Below are positions 1 to 6,240 of a stretch of 10,040 bases of DNA, piece after piece (positions within the stretch are counted from its first letter, which is position 1; each line of letters opens with the position of its first letter). The notes beneath the pieces were generated by a model. It was not told the DNA's origin. It did not search any database and saw only the letters and a program-made list of their open reading frames with translations. This DNA is from Gammaproteobacteria bacterium (GTDB lineage Bacteria > Pseudomonadota > Gammaproteobacteria > Comchoanobacterales > Comchoanobacteraceae): contig JAQWRO010000058.1 of the NCBI GenBank assembly GCA_029243665.1, forward strand, positions 1-10,040. The letters run 5' to 3'. The position numbers and the translations under genes are program-made.

Positions 1-23
1 TTTGTAATCAAAATGATTATGGC

Positions 24-797
24 ATGAGTGTAACGTTTGTCGTCTCATTGATGACATTCATTGTATTGTTAACAGGTTCATTACCACTTTTAATGATGTC
101 AGCGGCATTTGCGCTATTGAGTTGGCCGCAAGATATTGTTCGATTTGCTGCGGGTTACAAAGAAAGAAGTCAGTCGATTGCCATTGGTTTATTTGGGTTG
201 GTATTGATGGCCATAATCGTAGCAACATCATTATATTTAACTGCTGGTGCAGTTTTGCCTGTGATGATTGCCTTGATTTCCGTTAATTTATGTGCGGTAT
301 GCTACTATTTCTTAAACCATCCAACAACCTTCGAACATTATAAGGAAATATCACCCTTTGTTGTAATTTCTCTAGACTTTTTTGCTTTATCCATTTTAAT
401 GCATACACTCTATGTGCCATTGTGTATTTTGGCGCCATCATTATTTTCATTGGCACTGAGTACAGGTGTGGTTTATACGTTCCATTCTATGTGTTTGATG
501 TTCTTGACGTTATTTGTTAGTAGGCCGATGCCGAAGTCTGGTGCAGAAGCAGATGCGGTATCTGAAGAATTTGGTTTGTCAAATAGTCAAGACATCCCGG
601 TGGCAACGTGTTTAAACCCAGAAAGCATCCCTGCAGCAATTAGTGCTGCAGCATTTGCTAGTCATGTCTATGGCCAAGTAATAAAACCAACGCCTTCTCC
701 TTCAGCACCACCAATGTCTCATGGCGAGGATAATAGTCAGTTGGGCCATGAAGGGCATACAGGTCAGCAGTCTAACGGCTGGTGGCCTTTTGGTTAA
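24..797 (+). CDS. Hypothetical multi-pass membrane protein with Pro/Ser/His-rich C-terminal tail
   Basis: I do not recognise this 257-residue protein. Hydrophobic stretches suggest about five or six membrane segments, near residues 3-32, 50-72, 75-97, 110-130 and 133-165; the last is long enough for two passes. From about residue 166 the chain is polar and probably soluble, with an acidic stretch, an Ala-rich stretch (205-215), a Pro/Ser run (222-230), several histidines (SHGED, GHEGH) and an aromatic end, GWWPFG. The start is uncertain: the frame stays open to the left edge, and no Shine-Dalgarno sequence precedes the ATG at 24. That ATG forms an ATGA overlap with a possible stop of an upstream reading frame (TGA at 25-27), so it could be translationally coupled to a gene outside the window. 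The next gene has its own strong ribosome binding site 50 bases downstream. No function is assigned. Confidence 0.75.
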   Translation: MSVTFVVSLMTFIVLLTGSLPLLMMSAAFALLSWPQDIVRFAAGYKERSQSIAIGLFGLVLMAIIVATSLYLTAGAVLPVMIALISVNLCAVCYYFLNHPTTFEHYKEISPFVVISLDFFALSILMHTLYVPLCILAPSLFSLALSTGVVYTFHSMCLMFLTLFVSRPMPKSGAEADAVSEEFGLSNSQDIPVATCLNPESIPAAISAAAFASHVYGQVIKPTPSPSAPPMSHGEDNSQLGHEGHTGQQSNGWWPFG

Positions 798-846
798 AAA
801 ATAAATAGTGCCTACTATCTTGATGTGTTAATATAAACACTAATAT

Positions 847-852
847 AGGAGG
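847..852 (+). promoter_or_regulatory. Ribosome binding site of the CADD-like gene
   Basis: AGGAGG lies 6 bases before the ATG at 859. It is a full-consensus Shine-Dalgarno sequence and fixes this start. No convincing sigma-70 promoter is visible in the short gap 798-858, so the gene may be transcribed from upstream. Confidence 0.85.
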
Positions 853-858
853 CGCTGA

Positions 859-1527
859 ATGTTTGTTTCAGAACTAAAAAATACATTAGATCAATATCAT
901 TTGTTAAAACACCCATTCTATAATCGATGGAATGAAGGTGCATTAAATCGTGACATCATTAAAGATTATGCTGCACAATATTATTTTCATGTCGATGCTT
1001 TTCCAAGGTATATCAGTGCCACACACTCATTGTGTGAAGACATTAACAATAGAAAACTACTGTTAGAAAATTTAATGGAAGAAGAAAGCTTCGATCATGA
1101 CCATCCAAAATTATGGTGGCAATTTGCTGAATCTTTAGGTGCTAAACACCCAAGTGACGCAACACCAGAACCATTTACTCAAGCATTGATTGATAACTTC
1201 TTTTATTGGTCACGTCGCAGTTATGCAGAAGGCCTAGGTGCTTTGTATACCTATGAGCGTCAGGTGCCAGAAGTTGCAGAAGTTAAAATTGAAGGTCTAA
1301 AAAAACATTATGGTGTGACAGATGAGAAAGGCTTAAAGTTCTTTGAAGTGCATCGCACAGCTGATAAAGAACATCGTTTACAATGTGAAGCACTCTTAGA
1401 AGCTTTATCACCTGAAGACCAAGCCAAAGCAAAAAGTGCAGCTGAAGCAACTGCTAAACATTTATGGAATTTCTTGTCAGGCATTGGCACTAAGCATGGT
1501 ATTTGTGAAGAACCGGTCCTACATTAA
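859..1527 (+). CDS. CADD-family diiron protein, probable self-sacrificing p-aminobenzoate synthase (folate pathway)
   Basis: This 222-residue protein belongs to the TenA/PqqC-fold CADD family (Chlamydia protein CT610 and relatives). Known for the family: Chlamydia CADD supports folate synthesis by turning one of its own tyrosines into p-aminobenzoate at a dimetal centre, with a lysine as probable amine donor. Seen here, compared with remembered CT610 sequence: the ligand set E75, H82, E133, H165, D169, H172 matches E81, H88, E142, H174, D178, H181; Y21 in HPFYNRW matches the sacrificial Y27; K143 matches K152. Chlamydial Y170 appears to be F161. The length is the usual one for the family, so the gene looks intact and active. 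The protein is likely cytosolic, with no signal peptide. The following gene begins 3 nt after the stop, so the two are almost certainly co-transcribed. PqqC itself is unlikely: no pqq genes are nearby, and the sequence resembles CADD much more closely. Confidence 0.88.
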   Translation: MFVSELKNTLDQYHLLKHPFYNRWNEGALNRDIIKDYAAQYYFHVDAFPRYISATHSLCEDINNRKLLLENLMEEESFDHDHPKLWWQFAESLGAKHPSDATPEPFTQALIDNFFYWSRRSYAEGLGALYTYERQVPEVAEVKIEGLKKHYGVTDEKGLKFFEVHRTADKEHRLQCEALLEALSPEDQAKAKSAAEATAKHLWNFLSGIGTKHGICEEPVLH

Positions 1528-1530
1528 TTA

Positions 1531-2619
1531 ATGCATTGGAATTTTTTTAAGTCACAACAGCATAAAAAACATTATCAAGTCAATCAGGGCCAATGGTACT
1601 TTAAACACCCTAAAAGTCGCCCTGATTTTATTTTTTCACCACACAGACAGCTAGAAGATCTTTGGTCACAAGTATGTACACTTGGCTTAGCAGGGTCAGT
1701 TGGGGTTAAAGTGCCAGATGTTTTTATGATCATTCCTGTTCATTGGGATCGTAAAATAAGGGACCCTAAAAATAACGTGCGCATCAGCGCGTCCTTGTTT
1801 TCAAAAGCATTGGTAGGTTTTGAGGAGCTTTCTACTTTCTATGAGCCACTCATCAATACATTAGCGCCTGATGACTTGTTCGAAAAGCCAGAGCTATTTT
1901 TATCATTACTATCTGACGAACAAAAAAAAGCATTGGGAAAATTATATGCAACGGCATTGTGGTTAGGCCACTGGGATTTAGCGAATAATATTGATTTTGC
2001 AAATGCTGGTTTTCAACGATGTGAAAAGACAGGTGAAATCAACCCTGTGATTGTCGATGGTGGTAATGCTTTAGATGAAGGTTTTCATGGTTACCGTAAA
2101 GTAGAAACCATTAGTCTATTTGCAAGAGTAGATAAAGAAAATGATGTTCAACATGCTCAAGTAGATGCTTTTGAACTTAGACGCTTTGGATATGATCACT
2201 TATCACCATTGAGTGATGAAGTTTATCCTTTTTTACCAAGGTTTTTGTTCAATCAAAAAAAACTTTTTTGGAAAGATGCAAAAGTTGTCGAAGGATTTGT
2301 TGAGCAGAGTAAAGTGATTAGCAACCTTAAGCGCGGTGATATTAAAGAAAGTATTCGTCAATGTTGGTATCGGGTCGTGGATGCAGATGGTTTGAATCGA
2401 AAACAATCGGCAAGTGTTTTAAGGCATGCTTTAAAAAGAACTAAAAGCAGATGGTATCCTGGACAATCGAATGACAATATTCTGGATGCATTGATCAATC
2501 GAGGGAATAGTTTGCGTTGTATAACAAAAAAAATTGAAAGTGCAAAAACAAAAGGATTTTTTGATATAGACTCGATCCTGTTTGAAGATTTTTCTAATGA
2601 TCCAGCCATGAAACGCTAA
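1531..2619 (+). CDS. Hypothetical protein with remote kinase-like (HipA/effector-kinase-like) motifs
   Basis: This 362-residue soluble protein is not confidently recognised. It lacks a signal peptide and membrane segments. Three stretches resemble remote protein-kinase-fold families such as HipA-like kinases: VGVKVPDVFMI (57-67) followed by SKALVGFEEL (91-100), like the end of the nucleotide-binding lobe; LGHWDLANNID (145-155), like a catalytic loop with D149 and N152/N153; and NPVIVDGGNAL (171-181), where D176-G-G stands in the place of a DFG metal-binding motif. The C-terminal half is helical and Lys-rich. The assignment is an inference, because the spacing of the D and N residues is not the canonical one. 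The ATG lies 3 nt after the CADD stop and in the same frame, with no Shine-Dalgarno sequence of its own, so it probably depends on translational coupling. A serine/threonine or lipid kinase-like enzyme, or a degenerate pseudokinase, are the main alternatives. Confidence 0.8.
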   Translation: MHWNFFKSQQHKKHYQVNQGQWYFKHPKSRPDFIFSPHRQLEDLWSQVCTLGLAGSVGVKVPDVFMIIPVHWDRKIRDPKNNVRISASLFSKALVGFEELSTFYEPLINTLAPDDLFEKPELFLSLLSDEQKKALGKLYATALWLGHWDLANNIDFANAGFQRCEKTGEINPVIVDGGNALDEGFHGYRKVETISLFARVDKENDVQHAQVDAFELRRFGYDHLSPLSDEVYPFLPRFLFNQKKLFWKDAKVVEGFVEQSKVISNLKRGDIKESIRQCWYRVVDADGLNRKQSASVLRHALKRTKSRWYPGQSNDNILDALINRGNSLRCITKKIESAKTKGFFDIDSILFEDFSNDPAMKR

Positions 2620-2636
2620 TGGTGTGTTTATATTTT

Positions 2637-2693
2637 AAAAAATATTCAAAAAAACGACTTTTAATCTGAAAAACGATCAAAAATAAATAAAAA
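2637..2693 (+). promoter_or_regulatory. Helically phased A/T-tracts upstream of rnpB (probable curved DNA / UP-like element)
   Basis: Six A- or T-tracts of 4-7 bases are centred near 2639.5, 2651, 2660.5, 2671, 2681 and 2691, that is every 9.5-11.5 bp. Tracts in phase with the helix bend DNA in one direction. The array ends about 20 bp before the -35 box of the rnpB promoter, a typical place for a curvature or UP-like activating element. The tracts are seen directly; the role is inferred. Confidence 0.5.
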
Positions 2694-2711
2694 TCCAGGT
2701 TTTTCTTGCGA

Positions 2712-2740
2712 TTGATAAATTTGTAGTGCTACCATATAAT
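2712..2740 (+). promoter_or_regulatory. Sigma-70 promoter of rnpB
   Basis: TTGATA (2712-2717) and a perfect TATAAT (2735-2740) are separated by 17 bp. Transcription would be expected to start near 2746-2748. A strong constitutive promoter fits a stable RNA gene. The P1 helix of the RNA could be drawn back to 2741, slightly upstream of that start, so either the 5' end is a little shorter than the pairing allows or the start lies unusually close to the -10 box. Confidence 0.75.
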
Positions 2741-2741
2741 T

Positions 2742-3075
2742 GCGTTGGCTGGGCGATCGCTGGCATTTGCTAGAGGAAAGTCCGGGCTCCATAGAGTACG
2801 ATGCCAGGTAATGCCTGGGCAGTGTAAATTGACGGCTAGTGCCACAGAAACTAAACCGCCTTAGGGTAAGGGTGAAAAGGTGCGGTAAGAGCGCACCGCG
2901 TCATTGGTGACAATGATGGCAGGGTAAACCCCATCGGGAGCAAGACCAAATATAGATCTAGAGTTCGCTCACATGTTACTCGCATGAGATTTGGGTAGGT
3001 CGCATGAAGCAATGGGCAACCATTGTTCTAGATAGATGATCGTCCTCGACAGAACCCGGCTTACAGGCTAACGCA
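2742..3075 (+). ncRNA. rnpB: RNase P RNA component, bacterial type A
   Basis: This is the catalytic RNA that removes 5' leaders from tRNA precursors, working with the RnpA protein. Conserved core segments are plain: GAGGAAAGTCCGGGCTCC at 2773-2790, GCCAGGTAATGCCTGGGC at 2803-2820, GGTGCGGTAAGAGCGCACC from 2879, the substrate-binding GGGTAGG near 2993-2999, and ACAGAACCCGGCTTA at 3049-3063. Visible helices are P1 (2741-2750 with 3066-3075), P2 (2751-2758 with 3038-3045), P12 (2901-2906/2911-2916, GTGA loop) and P18 (3010-3015/3020-3025, GCAA loop). A P6 pairing is possible between GTAA at 2824 and TTAC at 2976. At about 330 nt it is shorter than the 377-nt E. coli RNA; P3 shrinks to a 4-bp hairpin (2761-2772) and P9 is nearly absent. 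Exact ends are uncertain by several bases. Confidence 0.96.
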
Positions 3076-3085
3076 CATTGTTTTT

Positions 3086-3090
3086 GGGAG
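3086..3090 (+). promoter_or_regulatory. Ribosome binding site deciding the antiporter TTG start
   Basis: GGGAG lies 8 bases before the TTG at 3099. No ATG exists at the beginning of this frame. The earlier in-frame TTG at 3078 would lie within 3 nt of the rnpB 3' end and has no Shine-Dalgarno sequence, so 3099 is preferred. Confidence 0.6.
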
Positions 3091-3098
3091 TTGGGCTT

Positions 3099-4274
3099 TT
3101 GGAAAATTCATTGGTGTTAACAATTTGTGTTATTTTTGTGGGCGCAGCTGTGTTCTCAACAATTGCACTCGCCATGCGCCAATCACTCCTTGTTGCCTAT
3201 ATTCTTTTAGGTGTTCTTGTAAGCTATTTTGGTATGGATTCATTGGCGGACAAAACCTTCATTCACTACAGTGGTGATATTGGTATTATATTCTTGCTAT
3301 TCATGTTGGGATTACACCTCGATCCTATTCGTCTGATAGATCAGATGAAAAAAATCACTTCGACTGGTTTTTGGAGTAGTTTGGCATTTTGGTTGATAGG
3401 CTTTTGTATCATGAAAGCCATGGGATTTTCGTGGTTTGCAGCGATTTTTGTTGGGGTTTCATGTTTGTTTTCAAGTACAATCATCGGTTTGAAGTTGCTG
3501 CCAACAAAAATGATGTCTGCAGGATCCATTGGTGAGGTCATGATCAGTGTGCTGTTGCTGCAGGACTTTCTAGCCATGATTGTTTTGTTTTTACTGCATC
3601 AGTTTGTTAGTCCCTCAATTTCTTGGTGGCATATTGTGATGCTATCAGCTTTTTTACCTGCTTTGGTCGTTGCCTCATTTAGTTTTGTAGATGGTATTTT
3701 AGAACCTTTGATGTCAAAGCATCAACGGATTAGAGAGTATCTTTTCTTGCTTGCCATTGCGTGGTGTTTAGGTTTGGCCGTGCTTTCTGAAATGTCTGGG
3801 ATATCCTATGAAATTGGTGCTTTTATTGCCGGGATCAGTTTGGCACATTTAAGCATGGCAAATTATTTATCAGATATTTTACTGCCATTAAGAGATTTCT
3901 TCTTAGTTATTTTCTTTTTTGCAGTTGGTATGAATATTGATTTGGATTTAATGGGCTCAATTTTTATGCCGGCGTTTCTATTAGCAACTGTGTTATTGGT
4001 TGGTAAGCCTTATATTTACAAGACGCTTTTCTTGCGCAAAAACATAAGCTATGCCAGCGCATGGGAGCTTGGTTTTAGGCTAGGACAGGGAAGTGAGTTT
4101 ACCATTCTAATGACCGAAACTGCAAAATCATTTCAGTTTATTACACCGCGCATTTCAAACTTAATCGAAGTCAGCGCATTGATTACATTCCTTGTCTCAT
4201 CCTTTATGGTTGTTAGGTATTATGAGACACCCATCACTAGAAAAGCTAATATTCTAGATGAGGAAGATGATTGA
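3099..4274 (+). CDS. CPA2-family monovalent cation/proton antiporter (KefB/KefC-like membrane domain)
   Basis: This 391-residue inner-membrane protein has about 11-12 hydrophobic segments spanning nearly its whole length, as in the Na+/H+ exchanger fold. Family hallmarks seen are FMLGLHLDP (68-76), the SSTIIGLKLLP stretch, LLLQDFLAM with D156 in the position of the conserved transport acid, YEIGAFIAGISLA (237-249), FFAVGMNIDLDL and LGQGSEF (328-334). Unlike KefB/KefC it has no C-terminal TrkA-N nucleotide-binding domain; it ends after the membrane domain with a short acidic tail, ILDEEDD. It probably exchanges K+ or Na+ for protons, but the ion cannot be told from sequence. The start is a TTG chosen for its GGGAG ribosome binding site. 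The gene begins 24 nt after rnpB with no terminator visible between, so it may be transcribed by read-through from the rnpB promoter. It converges on uup with a 1-nt gap. Confidence 0.88.
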   Translation: MENSLVLTICVIFVGAAVFSTIALAMRQSLLVAYILLGVLVSYFGMDSLADKTFIHYSGDIGIIFLLFMLGLHLDPIRLIDQMKKITSTGFWSSLAFWLIGFCIMKAMGFSWFAAIFVGVSCLFSSTIIGLKLLPTKMMSAGSIGEVMISVLLLQDFLAMIVLFLLHQFVSPSISWWHIVMLSAFLPALVVASFSFVDGILEPLMSKHQRIREYLFLLAIAWCLGLAVLSEMSGISYEIGAFIAGISLAHLSMANYLSDILLPLRDFFLVIFFFAVGMNIDLDLMGSIFMPAFLLATVLLVGKPYIYKTLFLRKNISYASAWELGFRLGQGSEFTILMTETAKSFQFITPRISNLIEVSALITFLVSSFMVVRYYETPITRKANILDEEDD

Positions 4275-4296
4275 TTTAATCATCTTCTAGTTCTAG
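4254..4296. terminator. Inverted repeat shared by the convergent antiporter and uup gene ends
   Basis: A perfect 10-bp inverted repeat (4263-4272 with 4278-4287, 5-base loop) straddles both stop codons. After a mostly mismatched internal stretch, A plus CTAG pair again (4254-4258 with 4292-4296). The stem covers the last codons of both genes, which both end in acidic residues (EEDD and LEDD). Neither strand has a T-run after the stem, so it is not a classical intrinsic terminator. It may act as a bidirectional 3'-end hairpin or weak terminator; that role is inferred. Confidence 0.5.
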
Positions 4297-6093
4297 CCAA
4301 GTATCATAAGCCACATCTTTGTCTGCCTCAAGCGTTTTAAGCGTAAGCTGAATGGTTTTTACTTTTTCAAAATCATTATACACATCAGGCTGGGTGAGTA
4401 AGTTTGATTGATCTTCGATCTGTTTTTCAAGACGTTTTATTTTATCCAGTACGCGACGAATGGCGCGATGATCTTTGTTTTTGGGTGCTTTAGTTGGTTT
4501 TTTAGCGTTGGTTTCTTGCATGAGTGCAATGGGTTTGGCACCCTGAGTCAGTGCATCATCATAGCCTCCAGCATATTCGGTGATTTGGTTTGCATCATCA
4601 AAATAAAGTACTTGGGTTGCGATTTGATTGATGAAAGCTCTATCATGACTCACCAATAAGATGGCAGATTTGGTTTCAACAAGAAACTGTTCTAAAGCGT
4701 CTAGTGTATCAAGGTCTAAATCATTGGTTGGTTCATCTAGAATATAGACGTTGGCTGGTTTTAAAAATAATTTAGCTAGCAGTGCCCGTTGCTTTTCTCC
4801 ACCTGAGAAATGCTTGACAGGGGTTTGGATGCGTTCGCTTGAAAAAAGAAAATCCTGAAGGTAGCTAATGGCGTGTTTTTTTTGTCCGTTGAGTTCAACA
4901 TGAGTTTGTCCGCCTGAGATATTATCCAGGAGTGATTTATTCAGATCGAGCTGGTCTTTTTTCTGATCAAAATAAGCCACATTCAAGGTTGGTCCATGAA
5001 TGACTTCGCCTTGCGTGGGTTTGAGTTCGCCAAGCATCAGTTTAATTAATGTGCTTTTGCCACAGCCATTACGGCCAATGATGCCAATGTGGTCGCCCCG
5101 ATTGAGGGTGAATGTTAAATGACTCACTAAAGGAGTATTGTATCCAAAGGAAACATCCTTGAGTTGGATGAGTTTTTGGGAGGCTGGTCCTTGACCTTGA
5201 TCAGAAATTTTAATTTGTCTATCACGGTTTATTCTGGCTGCTCGTTGCTCTTTAAGCGCATGCAATGCACGCAGCCTGCCTTGATTACGTTTGCGTCTTG
5301 CCGTTACACCTCGTGCTAACCAATGCATTTCTTGCGCAATCTTTTTATCCAGTTTCTGAGTATTTTGGGATTCTTCTGCTAAAAATTGATCACGCCTTTT
5401 GATATGGTCAGAGTAATTACCTGGCCAGCCCATGATTTGGCCATGATCAATTTCGACAACGTGTTCAGCAACATCATCGATGAGCTGTCTATCATGACTG
5501 ACTAGAATAATACTGCCTTTAAAGTTTTGACACCATTGTGTGAGCCAGTCAATTGCTGCAATGTCTAAGTGGTTTGTGGGTTCATCTAAAATTAAAACAT
5601 CAGGCTCTCTAATAATGCTTTGTGCAAAGGCAACACGTCTTTTTAGACCTTCAGATAATTGTGATACAGGCGTATCCGTATCTAATAGACAAGTTCGACA
5701 AGTAGCTTTGGCTTGTTGGAGGTGGCGCTGGGTATCAATCTTATCTGTGGCTGCCTGTAAGGCGTCATTATTGGGTTCTAATAGCCAGTCTACAATGGTT
5801 GAGCCATCAGCACCAAGGCCTCGCAAAACAGCCATTAAAATGGTGTCGTTTGGCTCAAGGTCAGGTTGTTGGGGCAAGTAGCTAACTAAGCAGTAGTTCG
5901 GCCAAATGATTTCGCCATGATCTGGCGTTAATAGCCCACACATCAATTTTAAAAGGGTGGTCTTGCCAGCACCATTGGCGCCTATTAAAGCAGTTTTTAA
6001 TGGGAGGGTCCAAGATAGGTTGGCATCTTTTAAAATAACCTGCCCACTATGTTGGTACGATAATTGTTTGATGATTACGGCGTCTTGTTGCAT
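4276..6093 (-). CDS. uup: ABC-F family ATPase Uup
   Basis: This 605-residue soluble protein has two ABC ATPase domains and no membrane segments. Domain 1 has Walker A GANGAGKT (38-45), signature LSEG (146-149), Walker B ILDEPTNHLD (D170/E171) and switch SHD. The inter-domain linker (about 229-293) includes WLARGVTARRKRNQGR, closely like E. coli Uup. Domain 2 has GRNGCGKST (340-348), FSGG (429-432), ILDEPTNDLD (D453/E454) and SHD. GYLQDFLF-like SYLQDFLF and the C-terminal coiled coil (about 543-603) are Uup hallmarks rather than EttA ones. In E. coli, Uup binds DNA through this C-terminal domain, affects precise transposon excision, and belongs to a family acting on ribosomes. ATG at 6093 is chosen because the ATPase domain begins right after it; the frame also allows a TTG at 6129 (617 residues). 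Neither start has a clear Shine-Dalgarno sequence. Confidence 0.93.
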   Translation of the reverse strand: MQQDAVIIKQLSYQHSGQVILKDANLSWTLPLKTALIGANGAGKTTLLKLMCGLLTPDHGEIIWPNYCLVSYLPQQPDLEPNDTILMAVLRGLGADGSTIVDWLLEPNNDALQAATDKIDTQRHLQQAKATCRTCLLDTDTPVSQLSEGLKRRVAFAQSIIREPDVLILDEPTNHLDIAAIDWLTQWCQNFKGSIILVSHDRQLIDDVAEHVVEIDHGQIMGWPGNYSDHIKRRDQFLAEESQNTQKLDKKIAQEMHWLARGVTARRKRNQGRLRALHALKEQRAARINRDRQIKISDQGQGPASQKLIQLKDVSFGYNTPLVSHLTFTLNRGDHIGIIGRNGCGKSTLIKLMLGELKPTQGEVIHGPTLNVAYFDQKKDQLDLNKSLLDNISGGQTHVELNGQKKHAISYLQDFLFSSERIQTPVKHFSGGEKQRALLAKLFLKPANVYILDEPTNDLDLDTLDALEQFLVETKSAILLVSHDRAFINQIATQVLYFDDANQITEYAGGYDDALTQGAKPIALMQETNAKKPTKAPKNKDHRAIRRVLDKIKRLEKQIEDQSNLLTQPDVYNDFEKVKTIQLTLKTLEADKDVAYDTWLELEDD

Positions 6094-6240
6094 AATAAGC
6101 ACATTACAACGGAATTTAATAATTCGCAACTGGCTGTTGGTTTAGCCCTAACAATTTTTATAGATTTTCGTTTCACATGGGTTGAACGAGTTTGCATTTA
6201 TTTAGGTTAATCATTAATCTATCTGAGTAGTGAGGATAAT
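6094..6240. promoter_or_regulatory. Divergent intergenic region between uup and aceE
   Basis: About 150 bp should hold the promoters of both genes, but no near-consensus promoter is visible. Weak candidates are TTGGTT/TATAGA (6137-6142, 6159-6164) toward aceE and a TATAAA on the minus strand (6163-6158) toward uup. A palindromic TTAATCATTAA sits at 6207-6217. No E. coli-type PdhR operator (AATTGGT with ACCAATT) is recognised. The aceE ribosome binding site GAGG is at 6232-6235, 5 bases before its ATG. Confidence 0.35.

Noticed and set aside
806..842. TAGTG/CACTA and GTGTT/AACAC inverted repeats before the CADD gene
   Set aside because: They are five-bp stems that overlap each other in AT-rich DNA, with no T-run. 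Such short matches are expected by chance.
2630..2645. AT-only palindrome ATATTTT-AA-AAAATAT after the kinase-like gene, as a terminator
   Set aside because: The stem has no GC pairs, the loop is only 2 nt and no T-run follows. It is better explained as part of the AT-rich spacer.
3078..3098. Earlier TTG start for the antiporter
   Set aside because: It lies within 3 nt of the rnpB 3' end and has no Shine-Dalgarno sequence, whereas the TTG at 3099 has GGGAG at good spacing. It cannot be fully excluded.
5540..5881. Open frame of 113 codons on the plus strand
   Set aside because: It lies inside the first ATPase domain of uup, antisense to it, and has no ribosome binding site or recognisable product.
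6094..6129. TTG-initiated N-terminal extension of Uup by 12 residues
   Set aside because: The ABC domain begins right after the ATG at 6093; the extension has no family counterpart that I recall and no ribosome binding site.
6137..6154. Imperfect dyad TTGGTTTAG-CC-CTAACAA as a PdhR-like operator
   Set aside because: It needs a 2-base bulge, has only two central bases and does not match the known PdhR consensus.
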